Position numbers and translations under genes: made by a program. From contig NC_049561.1 in the NCBI RefSeq assembly GCF_013368755.1, forward strand, positions 5,146,001 through 5,210,000: 64,000 nucleotides of DNA, read 5' to 3'. The stretch comes from Talaromyces rugulosus (taxonomy: Eukaryota; Ascomycota; Eurotiomycetes; Eurotiales; Trichocomaceae). The notes under the pieces were generated by a model. It did no database searches. It worked only from the letters and a program-made list of their open reading frames with translations, and had not been told where the DNA came from. How positions within the stretch are numbered: the first letter of the stretch is position 1; each line of letters opens with the position of its first letter. Below are positions 33,301 through 46,740 of the stretch, in pieces.

Positions 33301-35439
33301 CAATATGGTTCAAGACCGTAGGCCCTGACTTGCTCCATCCGAAACTTTCCCGGGAAAATGAAACTATGTGGGATGGTTGTGAATTATTCACGTCCCTTTT
33401 TGTATTTCGTAATACGGCCATCTCGGTAGCTTTTTCATGCCTGTGTTTTGAGGGGGGCTCTTTAGACTTTGGCTCTATATCGAAAAAGCCTTGACCCTCA
33501 GATCGTACGCAGTATTCTTGGATTCGACCAAAACAGCTGAGGCACTGTACTACTGATGGAATGTTCTGGATCAAGGCCAATGCGGGTGTAGTTTGAAGAG
33601 ATATCAATGACAAGGAAGTGAATGCCTGGGCGGTTAAAATAGAACGATCATGCCGTGCTGCAGCGATAGCTACAAAAACGCCGAATGTCACCACCGGTGC
33701 CAGAACAGATGGTGAATTGGCTGAAAGTAATTAAGAATCTACCTGTTTCATAAAAAGGAGACAAATAAGACTTACCAAAGAAGATTTGGCTAATAAGCAT
33801 TCTCCGAAATTTGACTGACTCGGTAATCTCAGCCTGGCGCAATCTGTCGATGATGTTGAACAGCTTGTCGCTAAGTCCAAGCATCTTGATTGCTCTCATG
33901 TCACCAAGGATACTGGATGTAACAGACAGTCTTTCTTCTACCTTCTCAATCCATAACTTTTGGTATTTGTTGGACCATGCCGCAATTTGAAATGTTACCA
34001 ACACGAAGGCTGTTTTAAACGTAAGCATAATCCTGATGGTGGAAATTTGCTTCATGCTTACCAAATACTAAAGCACTAGGAACAAGGCAGGCTACATAAA
34101 CCTGCCTTTGTAACAGATAGGTCGCAATGCCTATATCCACTAATGATGCCCACAGCTCGTGAATTGACCTGAAGCCAACCATGATGCGCTCCACGTCAGT
34201 CCCCATCAACGTCAGACTGTCAGGATCACCCTGTTCCTTTTTTCGGCACTGCATGCTCTCTTGGTATATTATTGAAATTAACCCGCCTCTTACTTGAGTA
34301 AGAAATCGAAAATTATTATACGAATAGACGGAATTTGAGATAGCTATGCCAAGATATACAAGAGCGTACGCCCCAATCATCGCTTTGCCGCTCGAGGCCG
34401 GAGAATTCTCATCAATATATAGTATTAGCGCGCTGATTAGAAAGGGCTGGGCAAATGTGAATCCAGTGAGGCATAAACGAGGAATCATAGCTGCAAGAAA
34501 TGGTTGCCTATAGGCTCGAAAGCACGCTTGAAGGAGGCTATACCTCATTTTCAAGCCATCTAGAAGAACGTGAGACTTCAAGTGTTAATCAAATGATATA
34601 AAAAGTGTTTCATACACTTAGCTATGGCATCCTGAAGCGCACAACTTAGGAGATCACTTTTCATACGATAGTCTAGAGCAGGGAGATCATCAACGGACAG
34701 AATTTGATGATATCCTTGCCGCATCGTAGGGAGGAGCCAGCCGAATCCGACGCGGATCCAAAAACCAATAAATGGTTCTGGGCCAGAAGTGGCGTATCCG
34801 TTGTTTTCGGACAAATATAAATTCTTTCGTTTGCTCAGTGACTCTAGTAGCAAACCGCATAACTTCAAAGCCAAAGCGAGAGTCAAGACAACAGCAGCGT
34901 GAGAAACATCTCGTAATAACCAAAGAGTACGGACTCGAACTATATCGAGAATAACAGATACCCCGAGGAAAATAGCGAGCAGCGTCGATGGCTTTACGGA
35001 GCCGCGGTGATGAAACCATGATACCAAACCTATCCCTATGGCCCCAACAAGATTGAGAATGTCGGCGGCTAATGACGCCCGAGTTTCTATGCCTGGATTC
35101 AATCGGCGAAGAATGAGAAATGCCGTGTGGCATGCTATTAGACATAAAAATACTGCCTGGATATCAAAAGTAAATAAATATGCTTTTACGGCATATCAAT
35201 TGATCCACAGGATGGGATGGATTGTATCATACTGTTTTCAGGGCTAACAACCACGATCTCCTAACCATGCTCGGGCTTCGAAGCAAAGTATAAGCGAGGA
35301 CTGGAAGCATCAATATGAAAATAACGCTCGGAAAAATTGTCAACAAGACGTCTTCAAAAAAAAGCGTGAAGTCGAACGCACGGCAGGACGGATTGACCCG
35401 AGGACCGAAGGCCTCATCGCACTGCAGAAGGGACGCCAT
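30327..35439 (-). CDS. ABCC (MRP-type) full-size ABC transporter
   Basis: A gene with many introns and a long N-terminal TMD0 (FDFTLFFEDVLLTIFPS start). Then come TMD1 (about 34.6-33.6 kb), NBD1, TMD2 (32.4-31.1 kb) and NBD2. NBD1 has Walker A GPVGSGKS, signature LSGGQKQR and Walker B LILLDDIFSGVD, where Asp replaces the catalytic Glu as is usual for this class. NBD2 has Walker A GHSGSGKT, signature SVGEKQ (usual SVGQRQ) and [10 protein letters not shown] across the last intron. Exons checked around 31.8-32.3 kb join in frame (IACW/FLFITAISNSAKNFHTDLL, then TDVGSVINRFSQDMELV), so it looks intact. The family exports conjugates, drugs and metabolites. No biosynthetic cluster lies next to it. 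Confidence 0.88.
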
Positions 35440-37435
35440 GTAGCCGATTCCAGGCTTCTAATGGTGTTCATATGTAGAAAGCGATTATTCCTCCAAATAT
35501 ATAAAAATGCATAGGGTGAATGAAGATCTTCTAGGCTCCCCCCTGAGTTATTTTCGGGTTCTTAGCTCACTAACAGCTAGCAACCCCCCCTACCAGGCTA
35601 CGACATTTGATCGGCCTATTGTTATTCTAGTTAGCTACGAAATATCGCCAGATGAAGACTCCAATGGGTTCGAAATTTATCATTTTTTTGTCAATATTAG
35701 CACGCAGGACTACTAGACCTGAAGAATAAGGGACTGTCTTGAAAAGCAACTTGTTGATATTTGTTCCTGGCCGCAAATGGCGTGATCGGAAGCCCATAGC
35801 CCGAGCGCCCATCGAATATCCAGAGCCATTTGATAGAGTTATAATATTCATTTCTCCTTCAACTCTGGACGAAAAATTGACTGAGTGCAGGTAATTACCG
35901 GTGATGCGGAGAGAAAGGAGGATGTGTTAAGGGCATATACAGCTAGTTGACGCTTTTTGCTCACCCCGATATTGAATATGACTGATCTGAACAGGGGTTG
36001 ACACAATTGTTAGTAGCCTAAGACGAAATATCATTGAAGCTCAAATAAACCTCATTAAATGGACCGAAGAATCGCACTTTGACATCACACAATTTCCCCC
36101 CTCAGAATAAGGCACTGATATCCTGGAGTATGCCTCCACAAATGGCCGCTTTAAGACGTGTTGAGGTTTCCCAACAAATACCCTACTGGCCAGTCAAGCA
36201 AGAGATCCAGCTATCAGTGTACCTGTTGGGTTCTACAGGTGATGGACTGCCTGCTGGACTGGTGGTAAGCTGGGAGTATCGCGAGTGGGCGCTGCTGTAG
36301 TTGGCTAGCGGGGTGGAACACTACGTCCCGTCCCAGAGGGCGCCTGTACCAGAATGATAGCATATGGAACGGTATATTAAGCAATACCTGCTATCATACA
36401 TGTATTAGGGATAACATCCATGTCGATTTTGGGTGTTCCTAGGCATGGCATTAGGGTTAGGGTTAGGGTTCCGTTTGTCAACACTGAACTCCACCTATGT
36501 GGAAGGTACATATCAATTGATGTGTAGTCTTTTTCAGCACAGTGGAAAGTAATCCATAATTATATGTAATAAAAAACCTGTGCTATTAATTAGTGATTAT
36601 GAGTCAACTGCACTGGCTTATAGTTTTCAATGTCAGGCAAATGCAACATCTGGACCGCATATAAATATATATGCATGTACTTTTCACTTCTCGCGGCTGG
36701 CTCAGAGTTGACATCTGTGCAATGCTACTAACATTGAAGACCCTTCAATTTTGCCCACGAATAGGTATTGGGCTATGAATTTAGCATACTGGAGTCCGTA
36801 TTTTCTCCTTTTCTTTCCAATATTCAAAAATTTAACACTTTTACGAGGTTAGGGTACTCCGCTGAAGGATAAGTTAAAGGTAGAATGGTATAGTAGTAAA
36901 TGCATGTATTATTAGCCCATAACCCATAAGGCTTTCTAACAACGATAGTTTTTTAATCTACCAGCTTGATTTTTTTTATGTTCGCAATATGGTGAGTTTG
37001 CACTGTTTGGTCTCTCCGCTGCTGAGTGGGGCCCCGGAAAGAAGATTGTCGTATGCAGCCAATCGGAGGCGGTTGTTGGATAACCAGGCAACGACCTGAA
37101 GCCGCACGGGGGCCAAGTTTCTTCTCTGTTGGCTGTTGCTGTTGCTTCGCCTCCCTGGGACCTTTTGGTCGCAATTAAATTTTCCAGATCGCAAAGGAAC
37201 ATGCGCCATTCTACGCTTTTATTATTATCAGTGCCGCGATTCGGCTGAGACTCGAGGCCACGCGCCTCTGCAGAGCAACCTCCTGGAACTCAGACAACGG
37301 GCATCCATCCCCAGACGAATAATCGACCCGCGCATCGCGCATCCTGTTTCGCCTTTTTTCCCCAGCTACATTATATTTTATCTCGCTGATAATCTAGCTG
37401 GAGAATCGCGAAAGAACGGCCCATTGGATGCTATC
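35440..37435. other. Intergenic between ABCC and GT15 genes
   Basis: About 2 kb with no credible gene. It contains the telomere-type repeat at 36451 and an A/T-rich stretch (36500-36960). The last 500 bp have the mixed composition of a promoter and leader. Confidence 0.5.
36451..36470 (+). repeat. Interstitial telomere-type repeat (TTAGGG x3.3)
   Basis: Three complete TTAGGG units plus TT, perfect. TTAGGG is the telomere repeat of filamentous ascomycetes. It lies inside a chromosome arm between two ordinary genes. Confidence 0.85.
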
Positions 37436-38908
37436 ATGATCTCGAACCGGTTACGGAAATGGGCGAGGAACGCAGTGGTTGGCGTGTTCTCGGTACTTCT
37501 GCTGTGGACAACATACAAGCATTATAATTATGACCAGTATTACCTGTCGTCGGGTGACCGAGCCTTGAACCGGATGAATCTCAGTATGTGAACTCTCAGA
37601 TTGTGTTTTGGGTGCTGGTTGTTTCTCGCTGGACTTGAGTGAGTATCATGCTGATTGACGGAATAGCACAATTTGAGTTACCGACGTCCAATCTGACCAC
37701 CGGTCGGGCAAACGCTACTCTCATATCCCTCGTGCGCAACGAAGAATTGGGAGGCATTATAAGATCCATGAGGCAGCTGGAGATGTCATGGAACAATAAA
37801 TACAACTACCCCTGGATTTTCTTCAACGATGTCCCTTTCACCGAGGAGTTCAAGAAGCGAACCCAGGCAGAGACCAAGGCACAGTGCCATTACGGTAGGT
37901 CTTGTAGCCGGCATATTCGTTACCGATATCTAACGGGCAACATTAGCATTGATTCCGAAAGAACACTGGGAAATCCCTGAATGGATCGATGACGATCAGC
38001 TCAAACAGGGTATCGCCGAACAGAAGAAGAAAGGAATCAAATACGCATCGTCCATAAGTTATCATCAAATGTGTCGATGGAACTCGGGGTTTTTCTACAA
38101 GCACCCAATTTTGGACAACTACAAGTATTATTGGCGGGTTGAGCCTGACATCAAGTAAGTCCGTCTGCCTGCTTTCGGTGAGCTTCGTTCTGACCGGGTT
38201 GGGGCTAGATATTTCTGCGACATTGACTATGATCTATTCCAATTCATGGCCGATCATAATAAGGTCTACGGCTTTACGATTAACATTTTCGATGACCCGT
38301 TCTCGGTCAAGTCACTTTGGCCGACCTCCATGGCCTTCTTGAAATCTCATCCCGACTACCTTAGCACCGACAATTCCATGACATGGTTAACAGATGATAC
38401 TCTGCGCCCGGATAAAACACTTAGCGCAAATGGATACAGCACGTGCCATTTCTGGAGCAACTTTGAAATCGCCGACCTTGATTTCTGGCGAGGGGAGAAA
38501 TACCAAAAATACTTCGACCATCTAGATCAATCAGGCGGCTTCTTCTATGAGCGGTGGGGAGATGCTCCCGTCCATAGCGTTGCCTTGGGTCTTTTTGCGG
38601 ATAATTCGCAGATTCACTGGTAAGGGTTTCCTCTGTTTCCCTCTTCGAAGCGTTTCTTTCTGATCATAATCCTTGTTTCCAGGTTCCGAGATATCGGATA
38701 CGAGCATCCTCCTTATAGCAATTGCCCAGACTTGCCAAACTGCCAAAACTGCAAACCAAACGTATTTGCTAGCGGTCGGGTTCTGAAAGAAGATTGCCGA
38801 GTGACCTGGTTTAAACAGGTATGCGAAAGCCGCACGCAACATGGTGGAATGAGCCCCGAGGAAAACGAGATCTGCCGCCAATCGGCAAATTTTTCGTCAA
38901 TAATATAG
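37436..38908 (+). CDS. GT15 alpha-1,2-mannosyltransferase (Kre2/Mnt1/Ktr family)
   Basis: Five exons (37436..37583, 37667..37894, 37947..38154, 38209..38619, 38683..38908) encode 406 residues. It is a type II membrane protein with a short basic tail and one hydrophobic segment (VVGVFSVLLLWTTY). Family motifs are RANATLISLVRNEE, YPWIFFNDVPF, SYHQMCRWNSGFFY, YYWRVEPDIKYFCDIDYD (metal and nucleotide region), STCHFWSNFEIADLDFWR and GGFFYERWGDAPVHS. The enzyme adds mannose from GDP-mannose to O- or N-glycans in the Golgi. The C terminus is short and Cys-rich (NCPDLPNCQNCKPN), as in Ktr-type members. The start is the only ATG before the anchor. Confidence 0.93.
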
Positions 38909-39277
38909 CGTCTATACATACGTGTTCATTACAATAGCATAGGGTTGGCGTTTGTTCGGATTTGGATATGGCATTGTTTGAATTAGACTAATCGATAGAC
39001 CGCCCAACTACGTTGACAATTACAGGGCATACGCACATACTATTATAGAAGTTGGAACTAGTTTAGTTTCAATGGCATGAAATGAATAATTTAGAGTTTG
39101 TTCAGAGTAATCATCTTTTTTTGTTCGGTGCTGTTCAGTAATCAGAAATCTCCAAAGCCTCGGCGTGCAAATGTTATCAGGCCCATGGTACCCCGAAACA
39201 TTGGAGTTGATGGCCAGCAAAACTTGAACAATGAATACATGTTCACTTCCTCATTACACAATATTTCAACAATACCC

Positions 39278-40703
39278 CTACCTAGCAAGGCCCTTTCCGA
39301 TGGCAGTCGTGTTAGACACATGCATTGTCGTCTCCATCTGCTCGCCATCCTTCAGCATACCAACCTCGCTAAGATACCGTCGCAACCCGTCGTCACCTTC
39401 TTGATGCGCGACTCCTCCCTTGTTGATCAACTGCACCGAGTCTCTCAAGAAAAGCTCATAAAACCCAGTCGCAAACAGCGTGGCAGGAATGTTCACCAAG
39501 AGCGAAATCCAGCAGTACGATTTGTACGAAAACGCTTCACGACCATAGAAGATGGCTGCCACAATCCGACAGCCCAGATCCCTGGCCATGTTTGTCGAGA
39601 TGGTTATATCCGCAAACCCCCAGACCATGGCACCGTAGCCAACGCCGATGACGATCGGGACGGTTGTGGGCGAGACGAATGGGTTCGCGGGGTCGATGCA
39701 AGACCAGATGACGAGGCCCTATAATGTGTTTGTTAATATCGCCTCGAAGAAGATGAGTAATACCAAGGGGATCACGTACAATGAAACTGTCGACGAAGAA
39801 CTCGATCCTAGATAGCATCGATAAGTATGATATTCTGATTTCCTTTCTATACGGGAAAAAAGACTCACATGAATAGATATCCGAGGCTCTGATTTTCCAA
39901 CGGAAACGATGCAAATATAGATGCAGGCCCCGATCCGGAAACTAGAGGTACACCTGCTGTCATGGCAGCTGCTTCAAACTCGAGGATCTGTTGTCGATAC
40001 ATCCCCATGACTAGGAGGCCGGCCATGAATGAACCAAATGTCTGGGATAGGATGTCTGATCATCTATCAGTTTCTACCTCCGTGGCCCTTGTTGAAAGGG
40101 GCAATGCTCACAGTGAGGGACCTTCTTCCAGGGAAATCCTTGCCTATACAGTTGTTCCATGTCTCAACGTTCTGTTCCTGAAATTACGGATGCAACGGGA
40201 CTCACCAAACAGCCAAAGATATGGTCACGGCGGGATTAAAATGACCTCCGGATGTTGGGCCGGCAATGACAATGGCAAACATGATACCCATGGCAAATGC
40301 CAGACCAATTTGGAAGAAACTGCTGTACACCGTCACAGGTGGCTCCTGAGTGGAGGCATGGATCAAGAACCCAGCGACAGAGGCCAGCCCCGGGAAACTG
40401 TGAAAGCATGTCTTAGTCATTCGATGTCTCTCTCACTGAAAAGTCTACTCTTATGTTGATGTGAAGAAATTGATGATGAGGAATGTGCTGAGCGAAGCTA
40501 ACTCACACGTAAAGAAACACGCCTGTGGCTTCGCCGACGCATTCCCTCAGCCATCTTGGTCGCCGCCGCTCGAATGCCAGAACACGACCGGAAACGGGCT
40601 TATGCTGGGCAACATGCCTAGTTGCATGTCGTTTGAGGGCTTCTGAAACCCCGATCTCAATGTCGGCCGTCTCTAAACGATGCAATTCGTTGATAGTTGA
40701 CAT
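39278..40703 (-). CDS. Aquaporin/MIP channel with NPA and NMA boxes
   Basis: About five exons. The N terminus is long and hydrophilic (MSTINELHRLETADIE). The first box is GGHFNPAVT (40229-40237). The second, normally NPARDLGPR, reads NMARDLGCR (39584-39592), so Met replaces Pro and Cys replaces the later Pro. The selectivity Arg is retained. Six hydrophobic segments can be followed (GIMFAIVIAGP, FMAGLLVMGMY, IEFFVDSFI, TVPIVIGVGYGAMVWGF, SLLVNIPATLFATGFYELFL). The family conducts water and small neutral solutes. The C-terminal tail is cytosolic and acidic. Start at 40703 because it is the ATG that precedes the conserved hydrophilic tail. Confidence 0.85.
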
Positions 40704-42152
40704 TTTGTTTAAGGCATCCAAATTCTCCAAGGATGAGAAAATATGAACAGAATAAGGAGTAAGCAAACATCCGAGTCTGAAGCGGCAAAACCTAGTATTT
40801 ATGCACAAAAAGTACTACTAATATTTATTTTATCTAGATTTTCGATATACATATCCCGTACGATCAGTGGCTGAGCCGCTCTTTTGTTCGTTCAAGCCAT
40901 TCCGTCCAGGACCGGGAAAAGATGCCAAATTGTTGGCACTTGTATTAAAAAAACAGCCGTCTATAATGCCGTGTTATCGAAGCCACGCGAGATACTTACT
41001 ACATGAGGTTAACACTTTGAAATCCGGTCACACTGGCCCCAGCTAGTTGGCCCTGTCTGCCACCACTACCTGATCCAAGAATTGAGGAGGCTCAGCTTTT
41101 GTGTTGTTGGGCACTAAGTCGAGGATCGCCAATCACCAGCAATAAAAGTCTCTATTTGTCCATGATCTTCTTCCCCAGATTTTCCCCCAGATTCCTCCCT
41201 ACCGTTTTCGATGTGGAGAAGGAAACCCAACAATCGAGTTTTACCAACCGGCCCCTACGCATCCATATTATTTCACCAGGACACTGTCAAGGATGTAGGC
41301 GACATAGAGATAGCTTCATGTACTTTTCGGAGTTAACACCAAAACCGAGATAGGCCCTTCGGCGCCGTTGGCTGAAACCCTCCAAAGTTTGTCACCGTGT
41401 CCTGCACCACGAGCGAAAAAGGAAGGAGGAGTCGAACACGCATGACTAGTCCTCCAGCCACAAAAGTCAAAACCTGTATACACCAGGACTGATTAAACCA
41501 AGATAGGCTTTTGTGATTGGCGGAATCTGCTGGGGTAAACATCTCCTAGCGAATCTTCCCCAGGATCGAAAAGCCGGAGACGTCCGGCCTTCCGCACTAG
41601 TCCATAGCACCTTGGGCTAGAACACTGGATGAAATTTTGAAATCCTGACAGCTTCTTTTCACTAACTGGATGCCACCATTGGGCCAATCAAGGGGTTTAA
41701 GAGAAGTCTTTGGCCGAGGCAAATCTCGGATCTCAGCAAGTTAATAGCCGGTGAGCCTAACTTGCTATGCGCATGTTTTTGACAATGAAGCAGGGTTTGG
41801 CTGGGAACTGTCGTAACCACAACCAATCGTCTTACCCGATTATAGGCCAATGTTCCTTTGTTCTCTGATGTCTCACTATGGCTGAATGGTCTTGGAACGC
41901 TACCTAGTATGTAAAGTGATCCTGTCAATGGAGGCTATTAGCCCGGCATAGTCTGTCGCCTTTGTGAAGTAATCCGTAAATTTGCCAAGTAAAATTGAAA
42001 CCAATAAATTGATTTATTTTGTAACAAAGAATAGGTCTATAAATTATGTAGGGATTTAAATGACCGTGAGATCGGATGCTAATAATACAAATAGAAATGC
42101 AGAATGGAGTTTTATAATCTTTCTCAAAAAGATCAAGGTCGGTGATTGCATT
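40704..42152. other. Intergenic, about 1.4 kb
   Basis: No credible ORF, RNA gene or repeat was seen. The composition is mixed. Confidence 0.5.
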
Positions 42153-45100
42153 TTATTTATCCAAAGCTTGTGCTTGACACTGCAATTAATGTATTAGTAA
42201 AGTCGACTTTCCAACAACGAAGAAAATATGAAGAGAAAAGAAGAAACTTACCATTTGCCAATACATTCCTCTCCGCCTCAACAAGTCTTCGTGGCCTCCC
42301 TTTTCAATCAACCGACTCCCCGTGCCACGCTCACTTTCGCCAAACACATAGATAGTATCTGCTTTCTGGATCGTGGCGAGTCTGTGCGCCACGGCGATAA
42401 TAGTCATGCTCCTCTTGGAAGCCAACCGATCCAAAGCGGCCTGGACGAGTTTCTCAGACTGAGAGTCGAGACTAGACGTTGCCTCGTCTAGAAGAAGCAA
42501 TGATGGTGAGCGTAACAAAGCGCGAGCGATACAGAGACGCTGCTTTTGGCCGCCACTCAATGCAGTTTGGGTCTGAGAACCGAGCTGAGTGTTGTAGCCG
42601 TCAGGGAGGGAGGTGATGAAATCGTGGATTTCGGCATCACGGCATGCTTGCTCCATTCGCCCCTCCAAATCGTCTTTTTCTTCGGACGATGATGATGCTG
42701 GCAAGGATATGCCTAAAAGAAGGTTTTCGCGGATAGATCCATCAAATAACCGCGGCTCCTGTGCGACGAGAGACACATGTCTTCGATATGATGCCACGTC
42801 GAGGTCCTCGAGAGGCGTACCATTGAAGGAAATATCCCCGGCGACAGGGTCGTAAAATCGCTCCAAGAGAGATATAATAGTTGTCTTACCGCACCCTGAT
42901 GGTCCAACGAAGGCGACAAAGTGGCCGGACGGAATCGAGAGAGACAGGGAATGGAAAATCGGCACGTCTCGTGTGGGATATTTGAATGCTACATTGGTCA
43001 TATCGATGCTTGCACCAGCTTCCGCTCCAGTCTTGCGAGGGATATCTTTCAGCGGAGCTTTTCCCCCCTTCGACGAATCCGCTTTCTGCTTAGAAACAAG
43101 AGACCGAAGTTTGAACATTCGATCAGCGCTACCAGTGGCTTGGCCAAAGATGGGCGCAAGACTGAATGCTTGACCGGCGGCTTGCCCACCTTGCACAACA
43201 GCGATGTAGATGACAAAGAAATGTAGCGGGTCGTAGGTAAGACTGGCTAGGAGTTGTCCACCATACCAGAACGTCAATGCCATGGCACAAAGCTCAACAC
43301 TATCCGACAAAGCAAATATGAGAGTTGCGTGGCTGGCTTTGCGAAATGCTCGCTTGATCTGATCCTTGACTAGAGTGTCAAATCGGTGAATAATGTAGTC
43401 TTCCATGGTGAGCGAAGACACAGTACGAAAGGCACCGATAGCTTCCGTTGCAAATTGACTACTCTCCGAGAATACCGCAGCATTCATGGCATCGAACTTA
43501 ACCTCATGCCTGATACGTAAGAACGCCGCGACGAACATAACAGGTAAAGCGGCTAGCAGAGCAACGAGCGATAGTTTCCAGCCAAAGGAGAAGGAGATGG
43601 CCACGCATCCGATCAAATTCCAGATACTGATTAGAGGGAAAGCGCCATGTACGCTGAAAGCTTCCTGGACTTGTTTTGGATCAGTAGTCAGTTGAGACAT
43701 GAGCGATCCGGAGGAGTTATTTTCGGCGTCGTGGAAGGAAACAGGCTGAGTGAGGATGTTCCGATAGTACTGTTTTCGGTAGACGGATGAAACTCTCTAG
43801 GAATAAGGTTAGCCCCGTTTTTGATGGTGGAATATGGGAAATTGACGTACAGCAGAGAGAGAGGTCGACGTAAATCCGAGGACGGCATAGCAGACTCCAA
43901 CTACCAAGGCGAGGACGAAGAACATCAGCGACCAGAAATTACGAGAAGATGTCAACTTTTCGCCAGTGTACTGGAAAACTTGAATGAGCTGGGCGAAGAA
44001 CCAGCTCTGAAGGGCATACGACGCTGTTTATTCCACGAACAACAGTTAGATGTGGCTCATTAGGCAGAGGATTGATTCAAAATCACATACCACCGGCGCC
44101 CATAGCAGCGATCAATAGAGGGATCCAAAGAAACCAAAGAGAACTTTGCTCGCCAACAATCTTCGCTAAAACTAGATAGTCAGTTTTTCCCTTCTTTGGT
44201 TTCTGCGTCTCTTCATCGTCGTATTCAAAGGCGCGGTTTTTGTCCATTGGATCTTCTGCTTCGAAAACCTCGTCAACCCCTTCGGATTCGGTATCACTAG
44301 ACTCGGAATTGATTTTCTGGGCGTTAACAAGGTTAAAATAGAGACCGTCTTCAATGGCCATCAATTCCTCATGGTTTCCCTCTTCTTTTTTTGATCCGCT
44401 CTGGAGAACGATGATGCGATCGGCCTTGCGGATTGTCGACAGTCGGTGTGCGATCATAATAGTGGTACGCGTTGCTGCTACTCTGTCAAGTGCCTCTTGC
44501 ACAATCTTTTCACCGCGCACGTCGATGGAACTTGTGGCTTCATCTAGTATCAGAATAGTCGGCCGTTTGACGATACTTCGGGCAATAGCGAGACGCTGAC
44601 GCTGTCCTCCACTGAGTTTGATACCACCCTCGCCTACCATTGTGTCATAGCCCTATCCGTGTTAGTTTTATGGCGGAAATTTTTATACATTAAAAGGAGA
44701 TAACGGTTTACCTTGGGCAGCCGCTCGATGAACTCGTCAGCAAAGGCCTCTTTGCAGGCTCCTTTAATCAAATCACGCTTGACATCCTCCGTCTCATTCT
44801 CCCACTGAGACCCAATGAGCCCAAGGGAGATGTTGCCATAGATGGTGTCGTTGAAAAGGAACGGTTCTTGCTGGACGAGACCTATCTGCGTGCGCCACCA
44901 TTTGACATCAATTTCGTTGAGGTTGTGACCATCAATGAGGATGGACCCGGTATTCTGGATGGGTTTTTGATTGACATCGATCGTCGTTTGAGACTCAATT
45001 ATGCTCTCGTCTAATTTTTCGGTAGTTTCCTGTAGCAGAGAATTGTCTAACTGATACCATCTCTCCGTTAAACCGACAATTGTACTCTTTCCGCATCCAG

Positions 45101-46740
45101 ACGGCCCAACAAGGGCGGTTGTTTTGCCCTTCTCAAACGTGATATTCAATCCCTTCAAGATTTGGACGTGACTTCTGGTCGGATACGCAAATTTGACGTC
45201 TTTGAACTCGATATCAGCGTGCGCGGAGACCTCGGGATCTTTCAGACCGCCAAGGGCGATGCGTTCGGAATCGATGATCTTGAAAAAGCCACTGGCAGCA
45301 GTGACTGCTTTGGTTAATTGCATGACGGGAAGGACAATGCTGCCCATGATTGTACCGACGATGAGAACGGAGAAGAAGACTCTGGCTTAACGGTTAATAT
45401 TTGCCGAGCATGAAAGTAGGGGTGGAAAGGAAATACGTACGTGATGACAGCGTTGATATTGTGAATCATGCCTTTTTGGTAGAGGTCCAACCCAAGCCAA
45501 AAGCTCAGTGCATAGTTTGCAGGTATGGCGAACATACCCATTCCCAGCTGCCAACTCATAGCCCAAACCATGTCTGCATTCCGTTGGCGCGAAATGTCAA
45601 CCCAGTGGAAATAATTTTCTGACAGGGCGCTTTCAGCGCCCAGGGAGAAAACAGTTCGAATTGAACCGAAGATATCTGACGCAATGGAGGCATGTTTCTC
45701 ATCCGCTTCGGAGCTCTCTTTCTGGCCCTTCAGGAGAAAGGGAACTCCGATGGAATACACGACGACCATAAACACCAGCGACGAGGTGGCTGCCAGGGTC
45801 AAAGCCCATGAATATTTGAAGGCAACTGCATAAGCGGAAATGAGGAGGCCGATAGACTGAAAGAGAATAGCTAGTCTGTCGGCGATGCTGCTCTGGATGA
45901 TGTTGGAGGAAGAAGTAATGGTATTTGATACCGTGCCAGTGGAAACTTCGTCGAGTAGGCTAATGGGCAGCGAGAAGACGGCTCTCATATAAGCGAGACG
46001 CAGGTTTGCGGTAACTCGGAGTCCTGCCATTCGAAAGCAAAACTAGGGAAGTTCGTATTAGCTTCTCGACCTTCTTCCAGGCTAATTGACGTTACGCCTT
46101 AAGGGAATTCAAACTCACCATGGCAATATAAGTGAGCACAAACTTGCCGATGAACAAGTATACAATCAAAAGCCTGCGCTCAAGTCAGCCTGCATCCTGC
46201 CGTCGAATCCGAAGTATATACACACGCATTGTGGTTTGTCTGGCGCTTAAACTCATCTTCAGTCGTTTGATTTCCCGGTGTGAAGTATCCGCTGAATCCA
46301 CCGACGAGATTGCCAAAGACGATATTCATCAATGGAAGAACCTGGTTTTGCATTGATCAGCACAAGAAAGGTTGAGCCTCTGAATAGACACGTACCACAC
46401 CGGATCCCAACGAACAAAGGGTAGCAACCCCGAAGACGACAAAGTCGACCCTCGATCCATGTTTGAGCACTCTCTGTGATTTTTGTTAGGCTAGCGCCTA
46501 CTTCCGATAGGCTGCTATTTGCCCAGTTTCGACAAAAGACGACTAATGGCTCACCACAAGGTCTCCAAAGTTCTGTTTGGTCGCCGTCTCGCCATCTTTA
46601 CTCTCCTCACTGGTTTCTTTTTTTGGCGATGCAGAAGAGTTGGAATTCGGACGTTGATCGGCGGCTGCTATGGTCGCTGAATTCACTGAAGTTGCATCGG
46701 CGCGTTCTTGCGACAGGCCGAAGGGGCTCTCATCCCCCAT
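42153..46740 (-). CDS. ABCB (MDR/P-glycoprotein-type) full-size ABC transporter
   Basis: TMD1-NBD1-TMD2-NBD2, about 1,300 residues, with several introns. The N terminus is hydrophilic and Ser/Glu-rich. NBD1 has [22 protein letters not shown] and [10 protein letters not shown]. It also carries an insert of about 35 residues between Walker A and the Q loop ([22 protein letters not shown]). NBD2 has [22 protein letters not shown] and [10 protein letters not shown]. Both ATP sites look catalytic. The last exon is tiny: after a 72-nt intron (42180..42251) it reads CQAQALDK and stops at 42153, giving the typical MYWQMCQAQALD end. Such proteins export drugs, lipids or, in the Ste6 branch, pheromone; which applies is not decidable. 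Confidence 0.9.

Noticed and set aside
37136..37435. 100 extra N-terminal codons for the GT15 gene
   Set aside because: They would place a long polar extension before the signal anchor; the ATG at 37436 gives the normal type II topology.
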